Positions 1 to 8,753 of a stretch of DNA of 64,000 nucleotides are shown in pieces. Within the stretch, counting starts at the first letter, position 1; each line of letters starts with the position of its first letter. Source of the stretch: Pseudomonas koreensis. Its GTDB lineage: Bacteria; Pseudomonadota; Gammaproteobacteria; Pseudomonadales; Pseudomonadaceae. Location of the stretch: assembly GCF_025447595.1 (NCBI RefSeq), contig NZ_JAOEJU010000019.1, positions 59,848 to 123,847 of the forward strand, written 5' to 3'. The notes beneath the pieces were generated by a model that searched no databases, was not told where the DNA came from, and saw only the letters and a list, made by a program, of their open reading frames with translations. A program made the position numbers and the translations under genes.

Positions 1-1444
1 AGCCGTGGAAACCCTCGGTACCCAATATTCGCTGAACACCCGCCTCGGCGAATTGGCCATGCGCCATCCGGTGACCTGCAGCCCGACCACCCCGCTGCGC
101 GAAGCGGTGAAGCTGATGCATGAACAACAGGTCGGCAGCATCGTCGCGGTGGATGAACACAAAGCGCCGCTGGGGATTTTCACTCTGCGCGACCTGCGCC
201 ATGTAGTGGCTGAAGGCGTTGGCGATTTCGGCGAACCAATCGAGCGTCACATGACGCACTCGCCGTTCTATCTGTCGCCGGATCACAGCGCCTTCGACGC
301 AGCGATTGCCATGACCGAACGGCACATCGCCCACGTGTGTCTGGTCAAGGATCGACGCCTGTGCGGTGTGGTTTCCGAGCGAGATCTGTTCTCGCTGCAA
401 CGGGTCGATCTGGTGCACCTGGCGCGCACCATTCGCAGTGCGCAGCGAGTCGAACAACTGGTGACCCTGCGCGGCGAGATCGGCCAACTGGTGGAGCGCA
501 TGCTCGCCCACGGCGCGTCCTCGACCCAGATCACCCACATCATCACCCTGCTCAACGATCACACCGTGTGCCGGGTGATCGAGCTGACCCTCGCCGAAAA
601 AGGCGATCCCGGCGTGCCGTTCAGTTGGCTGTGCTTTGGCAGCGAAGGACGGCGCGAGCAGACGCTGCACACCGATCAGGACAACGGCATTCTTTTCGAC
701 GCCCGGGATGCGGCCCACGCGGCGGAGATTCGCGGCAAGCTGCTGCCCATCGCCCAGCAGATCAATAACAGTCTGGCGCAATGCGGCTTCACCCTGTGCA
801 AGGGCAACGTCATGGCCGGTAATCCGCAGCTGTGCCTGTCCCGCGCCGAATGGGCCCGACGCTTTGCCGCGTTCATTCGCGAGGCGACGCCGGAGAACCT
901 GCTGGGCTCCAGCATCTATTTCGACCTGCGCGTGGTCTGGGGTGATGAACAGGGTTGCGAGCAATTGCGTCGGGGGATTCTTGATCAGGTCGCTGATAAC
1001 CGCCTGTTCCAGCGAATGATGGCCGAGAACGCGTTGCGAAACCGCCCGCCGGTGGGACGTTTCCGTGAGTTCGTGCTCACGAAAAAGAACGGCGAGAAGG
1101 CTACGCTGGACCTGAAAATCCAGGGTCTGACCCCGTTTGTCGACGGTGCCCGCCTGCTCGCGCTGGCCCACGGAATCGACGCCAACAACACCCTCGAACG
1201 CTTCCGCCAGCTTGTGGATAAAGAGGTCATCGACCGGCTGGATGGCGCCGCGTACGAAGAGGCGTATCACTTTATCCAGCAGACGCGCATGCAACAGCAT
1301 CAGTTGCAGACCCGGGAAAACCTGCCGTACTCGAACCGGGTCGATCCCGACAGCCTCAATCATCTGGACCGGCGCATCCTGCGTGAATCCCTGCGCCAGG
1401 CCCAGCGCCTGCAAAGCAGCCTGACCTTGCGGTATCAGCTATGA
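1..1444 (+). CDS. CBS-domain / DUF294 putative nucleotidyltransferase, 5'-truncated by the window
   Basis: The reading frame is open to the left window edge (codons in frame with position 2) and stops at 1442-1444. A GTG at 5 could start translation, but family members usually carry an N-terminal cyclic-nucleotide-binding domain, so I infer the gene begins upstream. Counting from that GTG, two CBS repeats occupy about residues 15-135. A nucleotidyltransferase-like motif FGSEGRREQ followed by TDQDNG lies near residues 210-228, and a DUF294 C-terminal domain follows. CBS pairs bind adenyl ligands, so a cytoplasmic signalling or regulatory enzyme is likely. The exact reaction is unknown. The stop overlaps the next gene by 4 bases (ATGA), so the two are co-translated. 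Confidence 0.85.
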   Translation, partial: AVETLGTQYSLNTRLGELAMRHPVTCSPTTPLREAVKLMHEQQVGSIVAVDEHKAPLGIFTLRDLRHVVAEGVGDFGEPIERHMTHSPFYLSPDHSAFDAAIAMTERHIAHVCLVKDRRLCGVVSERDLFSLQRVDLVHLARTIRSAQRVEQLVTLRGEIGQLVERMLAHGASSTQITHIITLLNDHTVCRVIELTLAEKGDPGVPFSWLCFGSEGRREQTLHTDQDNGILFDARDAAHAAEIRGKLLPIAQQINNSLAQCGFTLCKGNVMAGNPQLCLSRAEWARRFAAFIREATPENLLGSSIYFDLRVVWGDEQGCEQLRRGILDQVADNRLFQRMMAENALRNRPPVGRFREFVLTKKNGEKATLDLKIQGLTPFVDGARLLALAHGIDANNTLERFRQLVDKEVIDRLDGAAYEEAYHFIQQTRMQQHQLQTRENLPYSNRVDPDSLNHLDRRILRESLRQAQRLQSSLTLRYQL

Positions 1445-2148
1445 GCCTGTTTTCGTGGCTGCGTCCGGCCAGTCCCGTTGTGCCGGACGAACTGCAACAG
1501 CGCCTGACGAAACTCCCGGCCATCGGCGAACTGCATGAGTGCAGCCTGCGCGAACAGCGCTGGGTGGTGCTGGATCTGGAAACCACCGGACTGAACCTGA
1601 ACAAGGACCGGGTGCTGTCGATCGGCGCGGTGGTGATCGAGGACGGTGCGATCGATTTCAGCCAGCAATTCGAACGCACCCTGCAATGCCGTGAGCTGAA
1701 ACTCGGCCCGAGCGTGTTGATTCACGGTCTGGCACCGAGCGCGATTGCCGCCGGCAGCGAACCCACCGAAGCCCTGGTCGAGCTGCTGGAGTTTATCGGC
1801 GACAGTCCGGTGCTGGCGTTTCACGCCTCATTCGACCAGCACATGCTCGGCCGTGCATTGAAGGAGCATCTGGGACACAAGCTACAAACGGTATTTCTCG
1901 ATGTGGCGCAGATCGCCCCGCTACTGTGCCCGCAGGCGCACATTCGTGAGGCGGGGCTGGACGAGTGGATCGACTGGTTCAAGCTCGAAGTGTTCGAGCG
2001 TCACCATGCGAGCGCCGATGCTCTGGCCACGGCGGAACTGGCGCTGATTCTGTTCAGCCGGGCACGCCAGCAGCAGATCCACAGCCCGCTGAATCTGCAG
2101 CAACGCCTGAGTCAGTGGAAACGCCGCCAGCAGACGCATACGTTCTGA
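1441..2148 (+). CDS. DnaQ-like 3'-5' exonuclease
   Basis: A 235-residue DEDDh-type exonuclease. The ExoI motif is D45-L-E47 in LDLETTGLN, the ExoII motif is in FHASFD, and the ExoIII histidine/aspartate pair is in HHASADA (H189, D193). These are the metal-binding residues of the DNA polymerase III epsilon superfamily. It lacks a polymerase-binding C-terminal tail, so it is an epsilon-like nuclease and not the replicative proofreading subunit. The start overlaps the stop of the CBS/DUF294 gene (ATGA). This pairing suggests a common transcript, but the biological role is not established from sequence. Confidence 0.9.
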   Translation: MSLFSWLRPASPVVPDELQQRLTKLPAIGELHECSLREQRWVVLDLETTGLNLNKDRVLSIGAVVIEDGAIDFSQQFERTLQCRELKLGPSVLIHGLAPSAIAAGSEPTEALVELLEFIGDSPVLAFHASFDQHMLGRALKEHLGHKLQTVFLDVAQIAPLLCPQAHIREAGLDEWIDWFKLEVFERHHASADALATAELALILFSRARQQQIHSPLNLQQRLSQWKRRQQTHTF

Positions 2149-2214
2149 ACCGGGTTGTCGCCCGACAACCCGACCGGTGGCCAATTGCTAACCATTCCCA
2201 CCTCTGCCACAATC

Positions 2215-2233
2215 GCGAACAATTCTCGTTAGT
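2215..2233. promoter_or_regulatory. Candidate Fur box upstream of the ECF sigma gene
   Basis: The stretch GCGAACAATTCTCGTTAGT resembles the 19-bp Fur consensus GATAATGATAATCATTATC, especially in the AATTCTCGTT core. It lies about 25 bases before the GTG start of the ECF sigma gene, where Fur repression of FecI-type sigma genes is normally exerted. The match is partial, so this is an inference from similarity and position. Confidence 0.45.
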
Positions 2234-2257
2234 TAACACTTCCCAGTCGGTGTCGTC

Positions 2258-2776
2258 GTGTCTTCAGCCCAAAGCCCTCACAGTGAGCTCGTCGGTGCGT
2301 TGTATCGCGACCACCGCGGCTGGCTGCTGGCCTGGCTGCGCCGCAACGTCGCCTGCCCGCAACGCGCCGAGGACCTGAGCCAAGACACTTTCGTCCGCCT
2401 GCTTGGTCGCGATGAGCTGCTGACGCCCCGCGAACCCCGGGCGTTTCTGGTGGCTATCGCCAAAGGCTTGTTGTTCGACTACTTCCGCCGGGCGGCGCTG
2501 GAACAGGCGTATCTGACCGAACTGATGCTGATCCCCGAGGGCGAACAGCCCTCCGTCGAAGAACAGCAACTGATCCTCGAAGACCTCAAAGCCATCGACC
2601 GCATGCTCGGCAAGCTGTCGACCAAGGCCCGCGCCGCTTTCCTCTATAACCGCCTCGACGGTCTGACCCACGCCGAGATCGCCGACAAACTCGGCGTGTC
2701 GGTCCCGCGCGTGCGCCAGTATCTGGCCCAGGGCATCCGCCAGTGCTACGTCGCGTTGTACGGTGAGCCGACATGA
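2258..2776 (+). CDS. FecI-family ECF RNA polymerase sigma factor
   Basis: A 172-residue group IV sigma factor with region 2 in the N-terminal half (LYRDHRGWLLAWL, then AEDLSQDTFVRLL) and a region 4 helix-turn-helix near the C terminus (LTHAEIADKLGVSVPRVRQY). The start is GTG. Family knowledge: such factors direct transcription of an adjacent TonB-dependent receptor after a cell-surface signal. The gene overlaps the FecR-type anti-sigma gene by 4 bases, and a receptor gene follows. A candidate Fur box lies just upstream, so expression is probably iron-repressed. Confidence 0.93.
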   Translation: MSSAQSPHSELVGALYRDHRGWLLAWLRRNVACPQRAEDLSQDTFVRLLGRDELLTPREPRAFLVAIAKGLLFDYFRRAALEQAYLTELMLIPEGEQPSVEEQQLILEDLKAIDRMLGKLSTKARAAFLYNRLDGLTHAEIADKLGVSVPRVRQYLAQGIRQCYVALYGEPT

Positions 2777-3744
2777 GCCCGGCCAGTTCCCGACCGGTCC
2801 CGGCCCATGTGCTGGACGCGGCGATTGCCTGGCAATTGACCCTCGATTCCAGCACGCCGCTGGAGCGCGAAGAATTCGCCAAATGGCACGCGGCCAACGA
2901 AGAACACGCTCGCGCCTGGCGCCAGTTGGGCATGCTCGACCAACGTTTCAGCGTGGCTAACGGCCCTGCACGCACCGCGTTGCTGCAATCGCGCGAAGGC
3001 ATCCGCCGCCGGGTGCGCAAGCTGGGCAGCGGACTGGCCAGTGTCGTGGCGGTGGTCGGGCTGGCGTTGTTTGCCGGCGAACGTTATCTGCCGCTGGATT
3101 ACTGGCTCGCCGATCAACGCACCGCCACTGGCGAACAGCGCACCGTGCGTCTGGCCGATGGCACCGTACTCAATCTGAATACCCACAGCGCGGTGGATGT
3201 CCGCTTCGATGAAAAGCAGCGGCTGATCGTGTTGCAGGAAGGCGAAATCCTCGTCGAAACCGGTCACGGCGATGCGCGGCCGTTCATCGTCGAAACCGCC
3301 GAGGGCAGCATGCGCGCCCTGGGCACGCGGTTCCTGGTCAAGCGCGAAGATGCCGGTACGCGCCTGAGCGTGTTGCAGTCGGCGGTGGCGGCGCATCCGC
3401 AATCCGATCCGCAGGAACAGATCCTGCGCGAAGGCCAGCAAGTGCTGATCCGCCACAACGGTCTGGATTCGGTGGCGGCGCTCAACCCCGGCGCCGATGC
3501 CTGGACCCGCGGCATGCTGGTGGTGGACAACGCGCGCCTGGAAGACCTGGTGCATGAGCTCGGTCGTTATCGTCGCGGCCATCTGGGCATTGCGCCGGAA
3601 GTCGCCGACCTGCGTATCACCGGCAGCTTCCCGCTGCACGACACCGACAAGGCGCTGAACGCCCTGCTGCCGACCCTGCCGGTGCAGATCGAGCAGCACA
3701 CGCCATGGTGGGTGACCGTGGCCAAGGCTGATCCGAAGCCCTGA
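2773..3744 (+). CDS. FecR-family anti-sigma / sigma regulator
   Basis: A 323-residue protein. The N-terminal cytoplasmic part (DUF4880-type, with REEFAKWHAANEEHARAW) should contact the sigma factor. A single membrane helix (about residues 80-100, SGLASVVAVVGLALFAG) precedes a periplasmic FecR domain (TGEQRTVRLADGTVLNLNT) and a C-terminal secretin/STN-like segment that would meet the receptor's signalling domain. Its start is translationally coupled to the sigma gene. It is expected to relay ligand binding at the outer membrane to the ECF sigma factor. Confidence 0.93.
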   Translation: MSPASSRPVPAHVLDAAIAWQLTLDSSTPLEREEFAKWHAANEEHARAWRQLGMLDQRFSVANGPARTALLQSREGIRRRVRKLGSGLASVVAVVGLALFAGERYLPLDYWLADQRTATGEQRTVRLADGTVLNLNTHSAVDVRFDEKQRLIVLQEGEILVETGHGDARPFIVETAEGSMRALGTRFLVKREDAGTRLSVLQSAVAAHPQSDPQEQILREGQQVLIRHNGLDSVAALNPGADAWTRGMLVVDNARLEDLVHELGRYRRGHLGIAPEVADLRITGSFPLHDTDKALNALLPTLPVQIEQHTPWWVTVAKADPKP

Positions 3745-3769
3745 CATTCCGCATTACCTGAGTAATAGC

Positions 3770-3790
3770 TGTCGCGAGCAGGTCGCGACA
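3770..3790 (+). terminator. Stem-loop between fecR-type gene and receptor (possible attenuator)
   Basis: A perfect 8-bp stem TGTCGCGA / TCGCGACA with a 5-base loop, 25 bases after the FecR stop. It is not followed by a clear T-run, so it is a weak terminator at best. It could be an RNA-processing or attenuation hairpin separating regulator and receptor transcripts. Confidence 0.35.
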
Positions 3791-3854
3791 GAACCTTCAC
3801 ACCCCATGAAAACGGACTTTCTGCTGACTTGCGCAGCGATGTCGTTCGTTAATC

Positions 3855-3879
3855 GAAATTATTTTCATCCAGCCCTATC
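3855..3879 (+). promoter_or_regulatory. Possible ECF (FecI-type) promoter of the receptor gene
   Basis: GAAAT followed after 18 bases by TC, resembling the E. coli fecA promoter elements (GGAAAT, 17-base spacer, TC). It lies about 63 bases before the receptor ATG in an AT-richer stretch. FecI-type promoters are poorly conserved, so this is tentative. Confidence 0.3.
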
Positions 3880-3941
3880 ACTTTTCGAATCTCGTCCGGC
3901 ACACAGGCAATTGAGAAATATTTCCATTCAGGAGCCGCCGT

Positions 3942-6380
3942 ATGTCCCGTTCGCTAGACACCTTGTTGCGCCCCAGTTTGCTGGCGGTCGCCATTGCCCT
4001 CTGCACCCCGCTGGCCAGCAGCCAACTGATCGCCGCTGAACAGGCGTCGAGCGTACGCGCCTACAACCTGCCGGCGGCTCCGTTGTCGACCACCCTGAAC
4101 CAGATCGCCAGCCAGGGCGGCCTCACGCTGTCGCTGAACCCGTCGCTGGCGGCGGGCAAGACCTCGGCGCCGGTCAACGGCCAATATGACGCGGCCGGCG
4201 CCCTACGCGCGGCCCTGCGTGGCACCGGTCTGCAACTGGAACAGAGCAGCGCCGGCACTTACACCCTGGTCGCCGTGCCGGAAGGCGTGGTGGCCCTGCC
4301 GGAAACCTCGGTGATCGGCGTAGAAAACTATGAAAGCGCCTGGGGCCCGGTCGAAGGCTACACCGCCACCCGCACCGCCGCCGGCACCAAGACCGACACC
4401 GCGCTGGTCGAAGCGCCGCGCTCGATTTCGGTCGCCACTCGCCAGCAAATGGAAGACCGTGGCGTGCACAGCCTCGATGACGCCGTGCGCTACATGCCGG
4501 GCATCACCGCCAGCAGCTACGGCAGCGACACCCGGATCGACTGGCTGCGCGTGCGCGGTTTCGAACCGACCCAATTCCTCGACGGCCTGCCGTTGCCACG
4601 CGGTATCTACGCCAACCCGAAACCGGAAACCTGGAACCTCGACCGCCTCGCTCTGCTGCGCGGCCCGGCTTCTTCGGTGTACGGCCAGACCCCGCCGGGC
4701 GGCCTGCTGGACATGGTCAGCCGTCGCCCAAGCGATGTGCAAAGCAGCGAAATCCAGTTGCAGTACGGCAGCGACAATCACCGCCAGATCAACTTCGCCA
4801 GCACCGGCAAGATCGATGACGCGGGTCAGTTCCTGTATGGCATCAGCGGCGTGGTACGTGACAGCGACACGCAGATCGACCACATCGAAAACAAGCGCTA
4901 CAACATCGCGCCGAGCCTGACCTGGAACATCGATGACGACACCAAGCTGACCCTGCTCTCACAGTTCACCCGCGACGATACCGGTGTCACCAGCCAGTTC
5001 TACCCGATCCAGGGCACCAAGATCGACATGCCGTTCGGCAAGATTTCCCATCACAAGAACCTGGGCGATCCTGACTACGACTTCTACGACCGTACCTACT
5101 ACGCGCTCGGCTATGCCTTCGAACATCGCATCAACGACGTGTGGCAGTTCAAACAGAATCTGCGTTACACCAAGTCCGACCTGTCGTTCCAGACGGTGAC
5201 CGTCAACAGCTACAACCCATCCTTCGCCGGTTTCACCGTCGACGATCAGGGCAATGTCGGCCGCGGCACCACCAACGTCGACGAGGACATCAGCCAGTTC
5301 GCCGTGGACAACAACTTCCAGGCCGACTTCGCCACCGGCGATATCCGTCACACCCTGTTGCTCGGTCTCGATCACCAGCGCAGTAACGACAACTACACTT
5401 CGATCTTCGGCTCCGCACCATCGATCAACGTCAACAACCCGATCTACGGCCAGCCGATCACTCGTCCACCGCGTTCCTCGGCGTTCTATGACTACAACCA
5501 GAAAACCTACCAGAGCGGCCTCTACGTGCAGGACCAGATGGCCCTGGACCAATGGCGTCTGACCTTGGGTGGTCGCGAAGATTGGGTACACACCAGCACC
5601 AAGTTCTTCAACAAGGGCGACGCCACCAACACCCAGCGTGACAAGGCGTTCAGCGGTAACGCGGCGATCAGCTACGTGTTCGACTCGGGCTTCGTGCCGT
5701 ACCTGTCGTACGCCGAATCCTTCCAGCCAACCAGCGGCGCCGATGCCACTGCCACCGACTCGTTCAAACCGACCGAGGGCAAGCAATGGGAACTGGGCAT
5801 CAAGTACCAGCCACCGGGCAGCAAAACCATGCTGACCGCTGCCGTGTATGACCTCACCCAGAAGAACGTCTCGGTCAACACCATCGTCAACAACGTGACA
5901 GTCACTAGCCAGACCGGCGAAGTGAAAGTCAAAGGCCTGGAGCTGGAAGCCGTCTCCGACGTTACCGACAACCTGAAGGTCATCGCCGCCTACACCCTGG
6001 CCAAGTCCGAAGTGCAGAAAGGTGTCGACAAGGGCAACCGTCTGCAACTGATGCCGAACCAGCAAGCCTCGCTGTGGACCGACTACACCTGGCACACCGG
6101 CGTGCTCGACGGCTTCGGCATCGGCGCTGGCGTGCGCTACACCGGCAACACCTACGGCGACAAGGCCAACACCTGGCTGGGCAAGGCGGATGCCTACACC
6201 GTGTTCGACGCCGCCGTGCATTACGACCTCGGCCGTCTGGACAACAGCCTCAAAGGCGCGTCGCTGGCACTCAACGCGACCAACCTGTTCGACAAGGACT
6301 ACATTTCCACCTGCGACGGTTTCTACTGCTACTACGGCGACCAGCGCAGCGTCATCGCCAGCGCCACCTACAAATGGTAA
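3942..6380 (+). CDS. TonB-dependent ferri-siderophore receptor with STN signalling domain
   Basis: An 812-residue outer-membrane receptor. A signal peptide (about residues 1-35) is followed by an STN signalling domain (VRAYNLPAAPLSTTLNQIA), which fits transmembrane signalling through the adjacent FecR and FecI-type proteins. Next come a TonB-box/plug domain (VRGFEPTQFLDG; LRGPASSVYG) and a 22-strand barrel ending in the aromatic residue W. The C-terminal CDGFYCYYGDQR segment resembles the CxxxxxCxxG end of hydroxamate receptors such as FhuA, FiuA and FoxA. AGGAG precedes the ATG at good spacing. The gene order sigma, anti-sigma, receptor, PepSY matches the P. aeruginosa fox locus, so ferrioxamine or a related hydroxamate is the best guess for substrate. 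Confidence 0.93.
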   Translation: MSRSLDTLLRPSLLAVAIALCTPLASSQLIAAEQASSVRAYNLPAAPLSTTLNQIASQGGLTLSLNPSLAAGKTSAPVNGQYDAAGALRAALRGTGLQLEQSSAGTYTLVAVPEGVVALPETSVIGVENYESAWGPVEGYTATRTAAGTKTDTALVEAPRSISVATRQQMEDRGVHSLDDAVRYMPGITASSYGSDTRIDWLRVRGFEPTQFLDGLPLPRGIYANPKPETWNLDRLALLRGPASSVYGQTPPGGLLDMVSRRPSDVQSSEIQLQYGSDNHRQINFASTGKIDDAGQFLYGISGVVRDSDTQIDHIENKRYNIAPSLTWNIDDDTKLTLLSQFTRDDTGVTSQFYPIQGTKIDMPFGKISHHKNLGDPDYDFYDRTYYALGYAFEHRINDVWQFKQNLRYTKSDLSFQTVTVNSYNPSFAGFTVDDQGNVGRGTTNVDEDISQFAVDNNFQADFATGDIRHTLLLGLDHQRSNDNYTSIFGSAPSINVNNPIYGQPITRPPRSSAFYDYNQKTYQSGLYVQDQMALDQWRLTLGGREDWVHTSTKFFNKGDATNTQRDKAFSGNAAISYVFDSGFVPYLSYAESFQPTSGADATATDSFKPTEGKQWELGIKYQPPGSKTMLTAAVYDLTQKNVSVNTIVNNVTVTSQTGEVKVKGLELEAVSDVTDNLKVIAAYTLAKSEVQKGVDKGNRLQLMPNQQASLWTDYTWHTGVLDGFGIGAGVRYTGNTYGDKANTWLGKADAYTVFDAAVHYDLGRLDNSLKGASLALNATNLFDKDYISTCDGFYCYYGDQRSVIASATYKW

Positions 6381-6411
6381 GCGCCTGAGCTGAAACAGGC
6401 CCTGCGACCAG

Positions 6412-6443
6412 GCCGTCCCTCGTGGACGGCTTTGGTGTTTTTG
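6412..6443 (+). terminator. Terminator-like hairpin between receptor and PepSY gene
   Basis: Stem GCCGTCC / GGACGGC with a 5-base loop, followed by TTTGGTGTTTTT. It sits 31 bases after the receptor stop and 12 bases before the next ATG. This suggests partial termination, so that less PepSY protein than receptor is made. Confidence 0.45.
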
Positions 6444-6454
6444 AAGGTCATGAA

Positions 6455-7585
6455 ATGAAAAGTAAAACAATTCGCCGCTGGTCCTTCGTCCACACCTGGA
6501 CCAGCCTGATCTGCACTGTGTTTTTGCTGCTGTTGGCCCTGACCGGCCTGCCGCTGATTTTCCATCACGAGATCGACCACCTGCTGGGCGATGCGCCCGA
6601 GTTGCGGGTGATGCCGACGGACACGCCGCATCTGAACCTAGCGCAACTGGTCGAGGCCGCTGAAAAGCATCGGCCCGGTGAAGTCGTGCAGTACTTCGGC
6701 TTCGAAGACGACGAGCCGAATGCCGTGCTGACGATCATGGCCAAGACCGCCGGCACCGAGCCCAACTCCTCGCACACCTTCATGCTCGATGCGCGCACTG
6801 GCGAAGCCCTGGAAATGCCTTCGGCCAACGGCGGCCTGATGCTGTTCATCCTGCGCCTGCACGTCGACATGTTCGCCGACCTGCCGGGCAAGTTGCTGCT
6901 GGCGTTCATGGGTTTGCTGTTCGTGGTCGCGATCGTGTCCGGCACGGTGTTGTACCTGCCGTTCATGCGCCGCTTGAAGTTCGGCACGGTGCGCCAAGAC
7001 AAATCCACCCGACTGCGCTGGCTCGACCTGCATAACCTGATCGGCGTGGTCACCCTGACCTGGGCACTGGTGGTTGGCGTGACTGGCGTGATCAGCGCCT
7101 GCGCCGATCTGCTGATCGCCGCGTGGCGGGCCGAAGCCCTGACGACCCTGATCGCGCCCTACCGCGATGCACCGCCGCTGACGCAACTGGCCCCGGCCAC
7201 CCGGGTGCTGGAAATCGCCTCTGACGTCACACCGGGCATGAAGCCGGACTTCATCGCCTTCCCCGGCACCCGCTTCTCCAGCGAGCACCATTACTCGGTG
7301 TTCATGAAGGGCGGCACCCACCTGACCTCGCACTTGCTGACCCCGGTACTGATCGACGCCAGCACCCTGCAAGTCACGGCGGTAGCAGAACGACCGTGGT
7401 ACATGGACGCCATGGGCATGTCGCAGCCGCTGCACTTCGGTGACTACGGCGGCATGCCGATGAAAATCCTCTGGGCCACGCTGGACGTGCTGACCATCAT
7501 CGTCCTCGCCAGCGGCGTGTACCTGTGGGTGGTGCGGCGCAAGGCCGCGAAACCGGTGCTGGAAGCGGCGGAGGCCTCTGCATGA
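6455..7585 (+). CDS. PepSY-domain inner-membrane protein (FoxB-like, putative siderophore-iron reductase)
   Basis: A 376-residue integral membrane protein of the PepSY_TM family, with helices near the N terminus (SLICTVFLLLLALTGLPLIF), in the middle (two) and at the C terminus (LTIIVLASGVYLWVV). Conserved histidines lie in and beside the helices (FHHEIDH; LRLHVDMFADL; WLDLHNLIG). I chose the ATG at 6455; an in-frame GTG at 6422 would begin inside the terminator-like hairpin. Family members next to siderophore receptors, such as P. aeruginosa FoxB, are linked to reductive release of iron in the periplasm. That role is inferred from family and position. Confidence 0.88.
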   Translation: MKSKTIRRWSFVHTWTSLICTVFLLLLALTGLPLIFHHEIDHLLGDAPELRVMPTDTPHLNLAQLVEAAEKHRPGEVVQYFGFEDDEPNAVLTIMAKTAGTEPNSSHTFMLDARTGEALEMPSANGGLMLFILRLHVDMFADLPGKLLLAFMGLLFVVAIVSGTVLYLPFMRRLKFGTVRQDKSTRLRWLDLHNLIGVVTLTWALVVGVTGVISACADLLIAAWRAEALTTLIAPYRDAPPLTQLAPATRVLEIASDVTPGMKPDFIAFPGTRFSSEHHYSVFMKGGTHLTSHLLTPVLIDASTLQVTAVAERPWYMDAMGMSQPLHFGDYGGMPMKILWATLDVLTIIVLASGVYLWVVRRKAAKPVLEAAEASA

Positions 7586-7761
7586 AGCCGCGTCAGTCGA
7601 ATTTCTGGAAGGTCTTCAGCACACCTTTGGTGATCGCGCTGCTGAGTGCGGCGGGCCTGTTCGCCGCGCTGCTGGGCGACGGGATCTGGGATGGTTTGAG
7701 CTGGGTCGGTCTGGGCATTCCGGCCGCCATTGCCCTGCGCGGCCTGCTGTGGCGAAGCTGA
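7582..7761 (+). CDS. Small membrane protein downstream of PepSY gene
   Basis: A 59-residue hydrophobic protein beginning MKPRQSNFWKVF and containing two predicted membrane segments (VIALLSAAGLFAALLG; GLGIPAAIALRGLLW). The ATG overlaps the PepSY stop (ATGA), so the two are translationally coupled. Small DUF-type partners like this commonly follow PepSY reductases in pseudomonads, and it may be a subunit or stabiliser. No catalytic motif is visible. Confidence 0.75.
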   Translation: MKPRQSNFWKVFSTPLVIALLSAAGLFAALLGDGIWDGLSWVGLGIPAAIALRGLLWRS

Positions 7762-7767
7762 AAAACC

Positions 7768-7856
7768 TGTGGGAGCGAGCTTGCTCGCGATAGCGGAATG
7801 TCAGTCACTTGGATTGTGAATGAGCAGACACTATCGCGAGCAGGCTCGCTCCCACA
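7768..7856. repeat. REP doublet (REPIN)
   Basis: Two inverted copies of the TGTGGGAGCGAGC/TTGCTCGCGA repeat separated by about 45 bases. It follows the iron-uptake operon and precedes the glutathione transferase gene, filling most of this intergenic gap. Confidence 0.9.
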
Positions 7857-7921
7857 AAGAGCTTGAGCCAAGGCGCTAAAAGGCTATGCTGCCCGTCTTG
7901 CCCTTGACCGAGACCCTGCCG

Positions 7922-8551
7922 ATGTCCGCTCCCAGCATGACCCTGTACCACAACACACTGTCCCCGTTCGTGCGCAAAGTCATGGTGCTGCTGCACGAGA
8001 CCGGCCAGCAGGATCGCGTCGCGCTGCAGGACTGCGTGCTCAGCCCTGTCAGCCCGGATGCGGCCCTCAACGAAGACAACCCGCTGGGCAAAATCCCGGC
8101 CCTGCGCCTGGCCGACGGCAATGTCATCCATGACAGCCGGGTGATCCTCGATTACCTCGATCACCAGCACGTCGGCAACCCGCTGATCCCCCGCGACGGC
8201 TCGGCCCGCTGGCGGCGCCTGACCCTGGCCTCGATGGCCGACGGGATCATGGACGCCTCGGTCATGGTGCGTTACGAGCAAGTGCTGCGCGCCCCGGAAA
8301 AACACTGGGACGAATGGCTCGAGGCCCAGCGCGAGAAGATCCGCCGCGCCCTCGCCCTGCTGGAGCGCGACGCGATTGCCGAACTGACCTGCCACTTCGA
8401 CGTCGCTTCGATCAGCGTGGCCTGTGCGCTGGGTTATCTGGACCTGCGCTTCCCGGATCTGGGCTGGCGTGAAGCCAACCCGCAATTGGCCAACTGGTTT
8501 TTTGAAGTGAGCCAGCGGCCGTCGATGATTGCGACCATGCCCAAAGCTTAG
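7922..8551 (+). CDS. Glutathione S-transferase family protein
   Basis: A 209-residue cytosolic GST. The N-terminal thioredoxin-like domain (about 1-80) includes SPFVRKVMVLLHETG at the glutathione site, NPLGKIPAL with the cis-proline, and the ligand-contacting DSRVILDYLD. An all-helical C-terminal domain follows. I chose the ATG at 7922; an in-frame ATG at 7886 would add 12 atypical residues. The substrate is unknown, as is usual for bacterial GSTs. The gene stands alone between two REP doublets. Confidence 0.88.
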   Translation: MSAPSMTLYHNTLSPFVRKVMVLLHETGQQDRVALQDCVLSPVSPDAALNEDNPLGKIPALRLADGNVIHDSRVILDYLDHQHVGNPLIPRDGSARWRRLTLASMADGIMDASVMVRYEQVLRAPEKHWDEWLEAQREKIRRALALLERDAIAELTCHFDVASISVACALGYLDLRFPDLGWREANPQLANWFFEVSQRPSMIATMPKA

Positions 8552-8569
8552 GTCAGCTGTCCCGGCCCC

Positions 8570-8660
8570 TTCGCGAGCAAGCTCGCTCCCACACTGGTCC
8601 TGGATGCGACGGAGCAATCTGAAGCAACACCCTTCCTGTGGGAGCGAGCTTGCTCGCGAA
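8570..8660. repeat. REP doublet (REPIN)
   Basis: Inverted pair TTCGCGAGCAAGCTCGCTCCCACA ... TGTGGGAGCGAGC TTGCTCGCGAA between the convergent GST and creD genes. Nothing else is visible in the 200-base gap. Confidence 0.9.
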
Positions 8661-8753
8661 TGCACCAGCGCGGTTCAACTGGCAGAAACCCGATAATCAG
8701 CGTCATCAACACCTCGGCCTCCCGCTGCTCCTCACGCAAGCCCACGAACCGGC

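Noticed and set aside
3806..4039. A 77-codon plus-strand frame overlapping the receptor start
   Set aside because: It overlaps the receptor's signal peptide in another frame, has no family resemblance and no ribosome-binding site; the receptor start is well supported.
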